A stretch of 64,000 nucleotides of DNA, taken from NCBI RefSeq assembly GCF_950023065.1, contig NC_088680.1, positions 22,928,559 through 22,992,558 on the forward strand, written 5' to 3'. Each line of letters starts with the position of its first letter. The stretch's first letter is position 1. The translations under genes were made by a program, and so were the position numbers. The notes beneath the pieces were generated by a model, which did no database searches, was not told the origin of the DNA, and worked only from the letters and a program-made list of their open reading frames with translations. Shown here in pieces: positions 1 through 13,289 of this stretch. Source of the DNA: Planococcus citri. Its lineage: Eukaryota > Arthropoda > Insecta > Hemiptera > Pseudococcidae.

Positions 1-745
1 TTTCTTTTATGAAAAATCAACGCCGGACTCGTATTCAGCAGGTCAAAATACCCCGATTACCACACTTTTCGAAATAATTTCACTCAAAATGTCCAAATTC
101 ACTGTTTTTGCTTGAATTGTTTTGTAGCCACTGAAATAGCCTAATAATATGAATTTTGAAAATTCAATCGATACAATCGCGAAAATTGTGGTAATCGGGG
201 TATTTTGGCCCTCCGATCACAAATTCAGCGTAGGTTTTTAATAAAAAAAATTTTTAGCGTTGGAAAAGATCTGTAAAAGTGATGAAAAATTGTAATTTTC
301 ACAAACTCTCAATTGTGAAGCGTTTGTTAAAGGGCTAAAAGTGGTATAAAATTTTTAATTCGATTGACGGAAGGTAGTTTTTTCTAATCCATGATTGGAA
401 ACCTTTTTACTAGATGGAAGATTTTTTTCACTAACTAGCTTTTTTCCCTCTTCAAGTAAGTATAGCGAAATCGAATAAAATGAAATTTTCGACATGTTGA
501 TCTTCGCGAAATAATTATTGATTTTTTAGCTGGATTCGAGTGTTTTATAATTTTTCGAGTATTTACACGAGTTTAAAATTATGATTTAGGAGTTTGAAAA
601 CTAAATTCATTCGACTGTTTGGTCTCAAAAATAATAGAATAATGTACACCAAAGTATGACACTGTACAAGAGTAATTTTCAAATGGGACCAAACAAATGA
701 AAAGAAGAACTAAAAGATGGCTTACCAAAATCTAAACCTTCAAGT
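1..745. repeat. Array block A, copy 1
   Basis: Begins with tttatgaaaaatcaacgccg and ends near the phrase gaagaactaaaagatggctt. The same block recurs at about 1709-2335, 6690-7395, 10266-11015 and, with an internal deletion, 11780-12490. A shorter piece lies at about 8405-8650. No convincing gene is seen in it. The stretch from 745 to 1640, including a short open frame at 867-1064, shows no gene that I can support. Confidence 0.75.
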
Positions 746-1708
746 TTTTTATCTTCGTTTCTGTTTTTAGTGTTTCTTTTAATCCAATTCCAATAATGGG
801 ATAAAAGCTAGACTGTAAACAAGTTTTTAACCTAGTGAAAAGTTTTCCAATCCTAGATCAGAAAAAATGAAAATAGTGATAAATTTCCATAAAAGCATGA
901 AAATCGTCAAAATTGGTACCTATAGGTATGAGGTTTTGCAAATGACTGGTCCTTTGATAGCAATTTTGTATTTTATACCTATGCACAATCTTTGGATATT
1001 ATTTTCTCGAAAATATCAACAAAAAAAAAAAGAAAAAAGAATGATAAAATGTTGTTTTACTTAAAAAGGATTTTTTTTGAAAATTTTTTCAAAATTTTTC
1101 ATCCATGCTTTCATACTTTTGATTTTTACTGCAAAATTTTAAATTGAGCTTTTTGGAATAGGTATCATAAAAAGTGGCAACACTGATTTCAGTGCAATGA
1201 GCAAATAGCTCTTATGGAACGTCGAATAAATAAAAAAAATGAACCGCAAAGTTGATTAGAATCACTGACAGAGGTATTTGAAATTTTCATTTGGCAGCTA
1301 GTTTGAAATTTTTCAAATGCCCTTCATGATGAACGATGAAATTCACTCGAGAGCCAGAGACCTGAGCTAACTTCATCACGAGTACAACTGCTCCGGTGCC
1401 GCAGAATCTACGATTAAGCCGAACGAATCATTAAATTTGATGTTAATGAGTTACTTTGTATCGTCTTCGCATTATTACCTTCCATATTTGATAATTTATT
1501 AAATTAACTTACCTACTTATAAAATTCGTCCAAGTGGGTTTTCGTGTTCCCAGCACCATTCCAGGATGGAAGTGCGTAAGGTGCACGATGATCTCTGAAA
1601 CGAAGGATAATCCACCTAGTGGATTTGCCCTCTACCATGCGCTTAAAGATTGATGGATCAAGGCAATTACAAATTCTTTATCAACGCGAAAGCACTTTTC
1701 CACCATTA

Positions 1709-2335
1709 AAAATTTCTTTTATGAAAAACAAACGCCGCACTCTTATTCAGCTGGTGAAAATACTTCGACTATCCCACTTCTCTAAATCATTTTGATCAAA
1801 CTGTCCAAATTCATTATTCTGGCTTGAATTTTTTTGCACCCAGTAAAATGTGTGGAAAAATGTGAATTTTGAAAATTTAATCGAAACGATTGTGAAAAGT
1901 ACCGTAATCGTGGTATTTTTGTCCTTCTAACGAATTCAACGTTGGTTTTTTATAAAAAGAATTTTTAATGTTGGAAAAGTTCTGTAAAAATGGTGAAAAA
2001 TTGTAAATTTCACGAATTCCCAGTTGTCAAGCGCTTGTTAGGGGGCTAAAAATGGTACAATGTAACATTTTTAATTCAATTGACGGACGGTGAATTTTTT
2101 CTGATCCATGATTGGAACCTTTTTACCAGATATAATATTTTTTCACAAACTAGTTTTTTCGTCGTAAGTATAGCGAAATTAAACAAAATGACATGTTCGA
2201 AATTTTCTTCTTTACAAATAATTAGGTTGGGCTATTGATTTTTTGACTAGATTAAGTGTTTTATAATTTTGCGAGTCCTTACATGGGTTCTAAATTATAA
2301 TTTAATACGGCTACGAAAACTAAATTCACTAGATT
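1709..2335. repeat. Array block A, copy 2
   Basis: Follows the usual order of the block A elements seen at position 1, with frequent substitutions. It ends abruptly near 2335, where the unique DNA carrying the 321-aa gene begins. The array resumes near 4240 with sequence similar to 7400-7700. Confidence 0.7.
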
Positions 2336-2462
2336 TTCTTAAATCACAATATTCACAGTCACTATTATAAATTAGATATGATATTGTACTTACATAAAAC
2401 GAGCTATTTAGTGGTGATATTATGATTGTAGGAAACTTTCGTGAAAGCTAACTTTTCTCCGA

Positions 2463-3528
2463 TCACAGGTTCGTCGCGAACGCGTCAACTTTAACATCAA
2501 TGTGTCGTAACGCTGTCCAAAAGAGACAATATATCTGCTGTTTTCTGGAAAAGGAATGTCCTTGAGTCGCTTCAATAAGGTTTTCAGATCTATTTGGCCT
2601 CGTAAATACGTAATCTGGTAATTTCACAGATGAAGTCATCTCACCTCTTTTGAGGAAGTTTGTGCACATTTGCACTCAGCTCACGAGGGGGAAATTTAGG
2701 TTTAAATTTGCTTAATACGATTTCGTTCCTGTCATTCATATGAAAAGCTGGTTTGGGTTTTTGACTGACAGGAGGTTTCGGAGCAGTATTTTGAAAATTG
2801 ACGTTTGGGATTTTCGTCGGAGCAATATTTCTCAAATTCACATTAGGGGTATGATTCTCGTTTGAAGTCGAGGTTGGCTGCCTAAATGTGAATTTTTTTG
2901 TTTTCTCTTCTGCTAGTACTTCATCAGCAATACGACTCAAAAGAGCTGCGGTCACCTGTTCGCCGCGTGCTATCGCCTCATCTCGCTTATCGTACATCCG
3001 TGAATGGCGAGCAGCCACCAAGAAGTCGATATCATCTTGTTCTTGAATGGTGACTCGTGCGTTATGAGATTCCGATCTCTCCAGTGCGCCGTTCATCGCT
3101 TGATCTAGAACAATCAAATCAGCATGTGCCGAATCTTCGGTGGTTAGTGTTGCATTATTACTATGACCCTCATTCTCAATAAGCACGTCATCAGAATTTT
3201 GAGCTTCGTCGAAAAGATTCAGATTATTCAATGAAATGTCACTCGCCGAAGTGGTGTCATCTATCTTTTGCACGGAGCTCAATTTCTTCTGTGCTTGCTT
3301 GGGAACGATGGCAAAAGTAGCCGCTAGCTTTCGGATCACTGGTACATACAAGTGCGACTTGTAAAAAGGGCCGTGCTCGTCTATATGTACTGGCTGATCA
3401 GAAAGTTCGTTGAAATATTTGACGAGAAAGTGACTGTCAAGTGAACGTACCTGAGGCCAATTGGCTGATTTCAGAACAACTGGCAACAAGTAACGTTCAG
3501 TTTTTAGGGTTTTTGCTGCTAGCAGCAT
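2463..3528 (-). CDS. Two-exon gene, uncharacterised 321-aa protein
   Basis: Exon 1 runs 3528 to 2645 and exon 2 runs 2544 to 2463, separated by a 100-bp intron. The donor is AG|GTGAGA and the acceptor ccttttccag. Splicing in phase 2 joins codon AG|A and gives 321 residues; without splicing the frame stops after 295 residues. The ATG at 3528 is the first in frame after an upstream TGA. The protein starts with a mixed hydrophobic and charged region (about 1-85), continues with an acidic Ser/Asn/Asp-rich stretch (about 86-150) and a charged, probably helical part (about 150-205). It ends in a basic Pro/Asn/Lys-rich tail with a duplicated PNVNxxNxAP motif. No signal peptide, membrane segment or known catalytic motif is visible. 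The low repeat content, the clean frame and the upstream CRE-like site argue for a live gene. I do not recognise the family. It is probably nuclear or cytosolic, which is inference only. Confidence 0.7.
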
Positions 3529-3660
3529 AAACCCTATTGCAATTGATAATTTTCAATTTAACTTGTAGCCAATCAGTGAGCAGTATTTCGGAGAGACCCA
3601 TTCTGTGATTTGGATTGGAGAGTGCATAGAGTCTGTGTGACGTCATCGCCGCGTATAGGC
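3529..3660 (-). promoter_or_regulatory. Putative promoter of the 321-aa gene with CRE-like site
   Basis: A perfect palindrome TGACGTCA lies at 3638-3645, about 110 bp upstream of the ATG, with an inverted CCAAT at 3569-3573. The stretch is richer in CpG than its surroundings (cgtcatcgccgcg next to gcgacg). TGACGTCA is the known CREB/ATF binding palindrome. That it regulates this gene is inferred from position. Confidence 0.35.
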
Positions 3661-4650
3661 GACGTTTTAACGAAATGTGAAAATGTGTGATGTTCTTTAT
3701 TGTTTTGCTTTTTGCTTTTGCTAATTAATTATGCTAATTATCACTGAATGACTGAATGTACATATGATAAATGATAATAGGGATGGAAAGCAGAAAGCTA
3801 GCTGAAAGCTGAGGAAGTAGGGGGGGGGGTTGAAAGCTAAGCAACTTAAAAGCTAGCGAAAGCCAGAAGCTTTTTATTCAGTTTTCTTTATTTTTTTTTT
3901 TGCAAATTCGTTACTCCGTAAATTTCTTCTTGCTTTTGGCTGTGATCAAATTTACGAAAAAAAAAAAATAATAAAAAAAGCACCTAACAAAAAGCAAAAA
4001 CCCTTTTGCAATCAGCGATGAAACCAGATTAAACCTAAGAATTTTCGATTATACTTTAAAGCTATTAGACTGAGAGGTTTCTTATCAATAGAACATATTA
4101 AAACTATTTTACTTAAATTTTTTCGTCGAAAGATTAAGATTTTATATGCGAAAAAGTGAAGAAAAAAGAAAATTAAAATATACCATTAAAAAATAAAAAG
4201 AGACTTATCCTAATAAACGAGTTCTATAAAATATACTGAGACTGATATTGAAATTATGAAAAAAGTAAAAGTAAAAGAAAAATCTTTAGCTGTTGTTTTT
4301 TGCAAAGTTCATTTACTTATGTAAAAAGGTCGTTGACTTTAAAATTAATCCCTTTATTATTTTATGAAACTTTTTCTTAAAAAGATAGGTTTAAGCTAAG
4401 CTTTAATTTTATAACGTTTTGAAATTTGAATTCACACTGGTATAAATTTATGTATACAGAGAACGAGCTATTTACTGGTAAACCAGGGGGACCCTGTGAG
4501 AGCAAAACAATAAATGATGTATTGAGAAGTTTATTTTTATTAGGTATACCACAGAATTGAAACTTACCATGTAGTACAAATCTTCTTTTTTTTCTGTATT
4601 TACTTTTGGAATTTGTAATCACGCCATTGAATCAATTAATCAAACAAATG
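3661..4650. other. Non-coding stretch with homopolymers, rejoining the array
   Basis: Contains G and A/T homopolymer runs near 3821-3970 and low-complexity AT DNA. From about 4240 it resembles 7400-7700 of the array, including the phrase ttgtaatcacg near 4613 and 7582. No gene is supported. The small open frame at 4377-4622 is not conserved in the paralogous copy. Confidence 0.5.
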
Positions 4651-5764
4651 ATGTCACTCCAAGTTCAAAAAGGGGAATAAACATTATTCGATTTTATAGG
4701 CTACCAGGAAATTGTTATTCCAAAGAGGTAGGTAATTAGTACAAGCTGAGCAATTTCTCGGTCATCTCGCTCAGAAGTTGAGTCTACCGGATCATATACT
4801 GATAAGTCATACAAAAGTCATACTTTGAGATTTGCTGTAATACAAGTCGTACAATAATCATTAGGTACTTTTGCCCAAAAATCGCTTGAAAAAAATTGTA
4901 ATTTCAAGAAAAATCGAGTAGGTAGGCTTGAAACATTAAAATTTACTTACTTTCCTGAGCAATCGGTAAATTGAGACAACTTCCTCAAGAAAATACATAT
5001 CGGGTTCCTTGTGTCGCCTTCTCATTATCTTCCATGTTTGATAATTTTATGAAATTAACATTATTAATGCCTTACCTATGGTCACTGAAATACGTCCTCT
5101 TTCGTTGTTCGTCAAATTCTTGTTAATTGAATTTTCAGATTTTGTGAACTTGAAAGTCTCTACTCAACTTGCGGTTGTGAATTTTTATTTTGAAAATTGA
5201 ATAAAAATATTTAAAAGGCGGATCTTCGAAACTGGTTACAAATTTTCAGACGTGTCCTGTATAAGAAGCTGCTTTCGATGGACCAAATTTTTTCATCGAA
5301 ATGAAAATTTAAAAAGTTCTTAATATTATCGACGTAAGTGAAGCTGGATCAGCTGAAAATGTTTAATGAGATGGAAGGGAGATTCTTACGTAATTTTTTC
5401 TGATCTAGGATCGGAAAACTTCTTACTAGGTTGAAGATTTGTTCACTGTTCAGTTTTTTCCTCATTAGTGGAATTGGATAAAATGAAATTTTACAAATGC
5501 TCATCTCTCCAGAAATACGAATACTAAGACATTGTATTCACACAGCTGTTTAGCCTCAGCTCCTGAAGAGCTGAACTAAAGAAGTGAAAAATAGATTGTA
5601 ATTTTCAATTTAGAAGCTGTGTATGAAAAGAAAAAATGAATTATGACTTACCCTAATGAAATTTTTGTCTTATTGCTTAACACCGATGATGTGGCATTCT
5701 GAAATTGTATCATTTTTCCACATTTTATCCCCCGAAAAAATTCAAAATATGTATTGGAAATACC

Positions 5765-6110
5765 ATCCCGAGTAACGTACTAAAAGGCCTCACTCCTAGA
5801 TGACAACCGTCGCCCAGGAGATGTCAAGGAGAAACCACTCCGAAAATGTACTTTACGCGTTTTCCTCCCGTGTAAAAGCCATATTTTCGGAGAAAAACGC
5901 GAAATTTTTTTTGTTGAAAAGGTCTTATTCCTCTTCGAATTCTCTATGTTTGGATTTTTTGGGTTCAAGTGCCTAAAATAAGTGGTCTATTGTTTCCGAG
6001 GAAATTTTTGTTGGAAAAACGAAACCAAACAGAAAGATCATTTTCCTCTGTTCTCAGTGCCAAAGTTTAATTATTGGAGTGGGAGACTTGATAACAGAAA
6101 AATCTTGAAG
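5765..6110. repeat. Array block Y, copy 1
   Basis: The block from about catcccgagtaacgtac to the phrase attggagtgggagacttga has two further copies at 9403-9735 and 13290-13800. It is GC-richer than its surroundings around 5785-5900. The minus strand has a 62-residue Arg/Ser-rich open frame (5780-5968), which is broken in the other copies. I read it as a repeat, not a gene. Confidence 0.7.
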
Positions 6111-6689
6111 CTTTAAGATGTTCAGTTAGCTGAGCCAGGTGCCCTTAAAATGCGGTCATTTCCGAAAAAATCGTATTTTTTTACTTTTGGGTTATTCAAG
6201 CTGAGAAATTTCTCGGTTACCTCGCTCAGAAGTTGAGTCTACCGTGTCATATACTCGTAAGTCATACAAAAGCCATATTTTGAGATTTTCAGTCATACAA
6301 GTCGTACAAAAGTCAAAGGTACTTTTGCCCAAAAATCACTTTAAAAAATTTAAATTTCAAGGAAAATCAAGTAGGCTTGAAACATTAAAATTAACTTAGC
6401 TTCCTGACCAATCGGTAAATTGAGACAACTTACACACACAAATATATGCTTACTTTCTATCGCCTTCGCATTATCTTCCATATTTGATAATTTAATAAAT
6501 TAACTTACTTTACATTTGGCCCTTCTGACTCGTAATACTAGTCCCGGGTGGAATCCTTTGAATTCGCAGGATGATCTCTGAAACGAAGGATAATCCACCT
6601 ATAGTGGATGTGCCCTCTACCATGAGCTAAAATATTGATGGATCACGGAAATTACAAATTCTTTATCAACGCGGAAGCACTTTTCCACC

Positions 6690-7395
6690 GTTAGAATTTT
6701 TTAAATGAAAAATCAACGCTGGATTCGTATTCAACATGGTGAAAATACCTCGACTACCTATCTCGCTTTTCAAAATCATTTTAATTAAACTGTCCAAATG
6801 CACTGTTTGTGCTTGAATTGTTTTGTAGCCACTGAAATAGCCCAAGTGGAAAAATATGAATTTAGATTTGATCGAAAAGATCGCGATAAGTGTGGTAATT
6901 GGGGTATTTTTGGCCCTCTAATCACGAATTCAGCGTTGGGTTTTTATAAAAATAATTTTTAATGTTGGAGAAGTGCTGTAAAATGATGAAAAATTGTAAT
7001 TTTTACGAACCGTCAATCGTCAAGCGCTTGGTATAGCGGGCTAAAAGTGGTATTGAATTTTTTCTGATCCATGATTGGAAACCTTTTTACTAGGTGGAAG
7101 ATTTTTTCACTAACTAGTTTTTTTTCCACTTTAAGTGTAGCGAAATTGAATATAAAATGAAATTTTTGACATGCTGATCTTTACGAAATAATTATTGATT
7201 TTTTTTTAGCTGGATTCGAATATTTTATAATTTTGCGAGTCTTTACATGAGTTCTAAATTCTGATTTACGTGTACGAAAACTAAATTCACTTGACTGTAT
7301 GGCCTCAAAAGTATAATAATGCACACCAAAGTGTAACACTGTGCAAAATAGGACCAAATAAATGAAAAGAACAAAATTATGGCTTACTAAGATCC
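6690..7395. repeat. Array block A, copy 3
   Basis: Near-collinear with the copy at 10266-11015, which is the closest pair in the array and about 3.57 kb away. It ends at the shared phrase atggcttactaagatc. Confidence 0.75.
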
Positions 7396-8214
7396 ACGTA
7401 ATTCTCGGATTTTTTCTGCTGTTTGCTAGTACATTTACTTATCTCGACCGTACTTGCAATTATGTAGCTTGAAAACGAAATCATTCAAAAATGAGAGGTT
7501 TATTATATGTACCTAGACCTACCATGAAATTGAAACTTACCTATTAGCACAAATCTTCGTGTTTCTGTATTTACTTTTGCAATTTGTAATCACGTAATTT
7601 ATATCATTTATGAATAAATTAATTGAATAATTAATATAATTCACTCCAAGTTCAAAACGTAAATGAAAATTCTTCGATTTTAAAGACCACCAGGAAATTG
7701 TTATTCCAAAGAGAATAGTAAAAAACACATCATCACACAGAGTTATACACCGATCAGCTAATTTCTGAATCGACCAAAACAACGAGCAAGGCATTTCCTC
7801 TGCAAGCAAGATGATTTATGAACAAGAGAGTGTGGATTTAAAAAAAATTGTCCTGGATTTTGACGAAAATTGACGGAGAAGTTTAGTACTTTGAGTGGGA
7901 GACTTCACATAAAAATTTGGAAACCTTCAGATGTTCAGGGAGCTGAGTCAGGGGTCCTTAAAGTACGGTCATTCCTGAAAAAATCGTGGTTTTTTCCACT
8001 TTTGGATAGTACAAGCTGAGCAATTGCTCAGTCACCTCGCTCTCACTTGATAAAATGTAAATTTCAAGATAAATAATAGCGTAGGCTTGAAACATTAAAA
8101 TTTACTTACTTTCCTGAGCAATCGGTAAATTAAGGTAGCTTATGTACTCGTCGCCATTGCATTATCTTCCATATTTGACAATTTTATGAAATTAACTTGC
8201 TTAATAGGTACCTT

Positions 8215-8420
8215 ATCTATGGTCACTGGAATACGTCCTCGTCCGTGGTGCTCCTGATACCTAAACTCCGGAATGAAAGTGCTAATAGGTGCACACTGCA
8301 CAATGACCTCTGAAACAAAGGATAATCTACTCAGTGGATTTCCCTCTACCAAACGCTTAAAGATTGATGGATAACAGAAATTACAAATTCTTTTCAACAT
8401 GGAAGCACCTTTCAAAATCA
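8215..8420 (-). pseudogene. Candidate repeated exon remnant within the array
   Basis: The minus strand reads through here as a coding-like segment containing RLVEGNPLSRLSFVSE and, near the end, HHGRGRIPVT. Paralogous units at about 1560-1710, 6540-6690, 10130-10260 and 11690-11760 give related peptides such as VEKCFRVDKEFVI, but with stops or frameshifts. The units near 5090 and 11615 end with a good donor (CCATAG|GTAAGG). In this unit the donor is mutated to ATAAGG. A once-spliced exon amplified with the array is the simplest reading, but this could be chance conservation of a non-coding repeat. Confidence 0.25.
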
Positions 8421-9402
8421 TTTTAATCAAACTGTCCAAATTCCTCTGTTTTTGCTTGAATTTTTTTTGTACCCACTGAAATAAGTAAAAAAACATGAAT
8501 TTTGAAAATTTGATCAAAATGATCGGGATATTTTGGCCTTCTGATCACGAATTGAGCGTTGGTTTTTTCACGTTGGAAAAAGTGCTGTAAAAATGATGAA
8601 AAATTATCATTTTCCGAACCCTCAATCGTCAAGCGCTTGGTAGAGGATTAAAAGTGATATAGAATTTTGAATTCAATGGTTCAGGGAGGGAACTTAATTA
8701 CGATCAAACTCTTGTAAATTGGATTCTTTTCAGATCTTGAGAACTTGAAAGTCTGCTGAACTTGCGGTCGTGATTTTTTTTTTTTGAAATTGGATAAACA
8801 TTTTATAAGATACATATTGAAAAAGCAGATCTTTGAAATTCGGTTACAAATTTTCAGATATGTCCTGGATGGCTGGACGTAAAGTTGCCTTCGATGGATC
8901 AAATTATTTTCACCGAAATGATAATTGAAAATTTTTTTTAAAATATCGACGTAAGTGAAGCTGGGAGAACCGAATATTTTGAATGTGATGGGAGGGAGAT
9001 TTTGACGACATTTTTTCTAATCTACGATTGGAAAACTTTTTACTGGGCTAAAGATTTGTTCACAGTCCAGCTTTCTCCCCATTAGCGGAATTGGATAAAA
9101 TAAAACTTTAGAAATGCGCACTTCTTCAGAAATACGAACACTGAGAAATTTTATTCACCCAGCTGTTTAGCCTCAGTTCCCCAAGAGTTGAACGAAGTAA
9201 GTGAAAAATAGATTGTAGGTAATTTTTAATTAGGAAGCAGTGTATGAAAAGAAAAAATGAATGATGACTTACCCAAATAAAGTTTTTGTCTTACTGCCTA
9301 GGTATGATGTAGCATTCTGAAATTATATCATTTTTCCACATTTTATCCCCCGAAAAAATTCATCAGCGGGAACTTATTTCAAATATGTATAGGAAATACC
9401 AT

Positions 9403-9735
9403 CCCGAGTGACATACTAAAAGACCATACTCCTAGAAAACGAAGGTCGTCCAGGAGATGCCAAGATGGAACCACTCTGAAAAATGGACTTTCTACGTTTT
9501 TTTCTCGCGCAAAAGCCATATTTTTGGAGAAAAACGCGAAATTTTTTTGTTGGAAAGGTCGTATTCCTCTTTGAATTCATTATATCGTTCGGATTTTTTT
9601 AGGTTCAAGTGCCTAGAATAACTGCTCTATTGTTTCCGAGGAAATTTTTGTTGGAAAAACCGAAGAGAAAGATCATTTCCCTCTGTTCTCAGGGCGCCCA
9701 AAGATTAATTATTGGAGTGGGAGACTTGATTACAG
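9403..9735. repeat. Array block Y, copy 2
   Basis: Collinear with 5765-6110, offset 3,638 bp, with many substitutions. No preserved open frame is shared by both copies. Confidence 0.7.
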
Positions 9736-10265
9736 AAAAATTTCATGTTCAGCGAGCTGAGCCAGGAGTCCTTTTTCACGTTTGGGTTGTTCAAGCTGAG
9801 CAATTTCTCGGTTACCTCGCTCAGAAGTTGAGTCTACCGGGTCATTATACTCGTAAGATATTTTGAGATTTGCAGTCATACAAATCGTACAAAAGTCATA
9901 GGTACTTTTGCCAAAAAAAATCACATGAAAAATTTAAATTTCAAGAAAAATCGGGTAGGCTTGAAACATTAAAATTTGCTTAGTTTCCCAATCGGTAAAT
10001 TAAGACAACTTACACACAAAAATATATGCTTACTTTCTATCGCCTTCGCATTATCTTCCATATTTGATAATTTAATAAATTAACTTTCTAAGTAGTTTCT
10101 TCTGACTCCTAATACAAGTGCAGGGTGCAATCCTTTGAATCCGCAGGATGATCTCTGAAACAAAGGATAATCCTCCTAGTGCATTTGCCCTCTACAATGC
10201 GCTTAACGATGGATGGATCACGGAAATTACAATTTTTTTTATCGGCATGGAAGCACTTTCCCACC

Positions 10266-11015
10266 ATTAGAATTTTTTAAATGAAAAATCAACGCTGGAA
10301 TCGTATTCAACATGGTCAAAATATTTTACCTCGACTACCTCACTTTTCAAAATCATTTTAATTAAACTGTCCAAATTCACTGTTTATGCTTGAATCGTTT
10401 TGTAGCCACTGAAATAGCCCAAGTGGAAAAATATGAATTTTGAAAATTTGATCGAAAAGATCGCGATAAGTGTGGTAATTGGGGTATTTTTGGCCCTCTA
10501 ATCACGAATTCAGCGTTGGGTTTTTATAAAAATAATTTTTAATGTTGGAGCAGTGCTGTAAAATGATGAAAAATTGTAATTTTCACAAATTGTCAATCGT
10601 CAAGCGCTTAGTGTAGAGGGCTAAAAGTGATATAACACTTTTAATTCAATTGACGGAAGGTGAATTTTTTCTGATCCATGATTGGAAACCTTGTTACTAG
10701 GTGGAAGATTTTTTTTCACTACCTGACTAGCTTTTTTTCCTTTCAAGTGTAGCGAAATTGAATAAAATGAAATTTTCGACATGCTGATCTTTACGAAATA
10801 GTTATTGATTTTTTTGACTAGATTCGAGTGTTTCATAATTTTGCGAGTCTTTACATGAGTTCTAAATTCTGATTTAGGATTTTGAAAACTAAATTAGCAC
10901 TATTGTTTGGTCTCAAAAATAAAATAATGCAAACCAAAAAGTGTAACGCTGTACAATAGTAATTTTTAAATGGGACCAAACAAATGAAAAGAAGAACTAA
11001 GTGATGGCTTACTAA
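10266..11015. repeat. Array block A, copy 4
   Basis: Closest relative of 6690-7395. The flanking phrase gcaggatgatctctgaaac is also shared (10143 and 6562), so the duplicated segment is longer than the block itself. Confidence 0.75.
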
Positions 11016-11779
11016 GATCTAAAAATTGTTATTCCAAAGAGAATAGTAGAAATACACATCATCACATAGAGTTATACACCGATCAGCTAATTTCTCAATC
11101 GACCAAAACAACGAGAGAGGCATTTCCTTTGTAAGCAAGATGATTTATGAGCAAGAGGGTGGATCAAAAAAAATATTTATACGTCCTGGATTTTGACGAA
11201 AATTGACGGAGAAGTTTACTTTGAGTGGGGGACTTCATACAAAAATTTTGAAACCTTCAGATGTTCAGGGAGCTGAGCCAGGGTTCCTTACAATACGGTC
11301 ATTTCCGAAAAAAATCGTGGTTTTTTCCATTTTTGGATAGTACAAGCTGAGCAATTTCTCGGTCACCTCGCTGAGAAGTTGCGTCTACCAGGTCGTACAA
11401 AAGTCATACTTTTGGCCAAAAATCACTTGAAAAAATTTAAATTTCAAGATGAATAGCGTAGGCTTAAAACATTAAAATTTACTTACTTTCCTGAGCAATC
11501 GGTAAATTAAGGTATATTATTCACAGGAATTTATCGGTTTTTTTTGTATCACATTCGCATCATTTTCTATATTTGATAATTTTATGAAATAAACTTACTT
11601 ACCTAATACCTTACCTATGGTCACTGAAATGCGTACATCCTATTTCATCCATCGTACTTAGTTCTCATTCCTAAGATAACACCAGGATGAAAGTGCTGAA
11701 AGGTGCACAACTGCAAGGTGATCTCTGAAACGAAAGAAAATCCACTATTCTTTATCAACATGGAAGCACTTTGCACTTT

Positions 11780-12490
11780 TCCACCTTATGAAAAATCAAC
11801 ATCGGGCCCGTATTCAGCAGGTCGAAATACCCCGATTACCACACTAAGTGGAAAAGTATGGATTTTGAAAATTTGATCGAAACGATCGCGAAAAGTGTGG
11901 TAATTGGGGTATTCTTGGCCCTCTAATCACGAATTCAGCGTTGGTTTTTTATGAAACGAATTTTTAATGTTGGAAAAGATCTGTTAATTCAATGGACGGA
12001 AGGTGAATTTTTTCTGATCCATGATTGGAAACCTTTTTACTAGGTGGAAGATTTTTTTCACTACCAAACTAGCTGTTTTTCCTTTCAAGTATAGCGAAAT
12101 TGAATAAAATGAAATTTTCGAAATGCTGATATTTACCTACAAAATTATTATTGATTTTTTCGCTAGATTCGAGTGTTTTATAATTTTGCGAGTCTTTACG
12201 TGAGTCCTAAATTAGTATGTAGTTATAGCGTAATTGAATAAAATGAAATTTTCGAAAAGCTTATGTTTACGAAATAGTAGATAATTATTGATTTTTTAGC
12301 TGAATTCGAGTGTTTCATAATTTTGCGAGGTTTTACATGAGTTCTAAATTATGATTTACGAGTTCGAAAACTAAATTTACTCGACTATTTGCCCTCAAAA
12401 GTATAATAATGCACACCAAAATGTAACACTGTGCAAAAGTAATTTTCAAATTGGACCAAACAAATGAAAAAAACTAAAAATAATGTCTTA
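11780..12490. repeat. Array block A, copy 5, internally rearranged
   Basis: Starts with tatgaaaaatcaacatcggg. It lacks the middle of the block after the 'cactaagtgg' junction and carries a short local duplication: the phrase aattgaataaaatgaaattt occurs at about 12100 and 12232. Confidence 0.65.
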
Positions 12491-13289
12491 CTAAAATCTA
12501 CGTAATCCACTTCAAGTTTAAAACGTACCTAATAAAAATTATTCGATTTTGAAGACCACCAGGAAAGTGTTATTTCAAAGAGAATAGTAGAAAAACAGGT
12601 CACACAGAGTCATACACCGATCAGCTGATTTCTCGAGCGACCAAAACAACGGGAGAGGCATTTCCTCTGTACGCAAGATGGCGCGTGGCGTATACATAAG
12701 AGGGTGGATCCAAAAAAAATCCTGGATTTTGACGAAGAAAAATGTTGAAGTTTTCAGCTGTTCAGGAAACTGAGCCAGGGGTCCTTAAAGTACGATCATT
12801 TCCGAGAAAATTGTGGTTTTTTGCCACTTTTGAGTAGCACAAGCTGATCAATTTCTCGGTCACATCCTAAAAAAGTTGCGATTTTAATTTCTGAACCTCG
12901 CTAAGCTATTGAATTTTGAATTCAATGCTACAGGGTGTCTACCGGGTCATGTGAGTCATACAAAAGTCATAAGTACTTTTTGCTAAAAATTATTTTTGAA
13001 AAAATTTAAATTTCAAGCAAAATATCGTAAAACATTGAAATTTACTAGTTCCCGGAGAGTTGAACGAAAGAAGTGAAAAATAGATTGTAATTTTCAATTA
13101 GAAAGCTGCTATGAAAATAAAATAAATGATGACTTACTCAAATAAAGTTTTTGTCTTACTGCTGATGAGTAAATTCTGGCGGTCTTCTTTTTTACTTTTT
13201 TGTTTTGAAATTGTAGCTTTTCTCCACATTTTACTCCCCAAAGAAATTCGTGAGGGGGAACTTTTTTAAAAATAATTGTATAGGAAATT

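Noticed and set aside
867..1064. 65-aa plus-strand open frame
   Set aside because: AT- and Lys-rich, no splice signals, no copy with a preserved frame in the array.
1165..1195. Phrase aaaaagtggcaacactgatt shared with the foldback element (19.39, 20.19 and 21.18 kb)
   Set aside because: Only about 25 bp match with no flanking similarity, so it cannot be called an element fragment.
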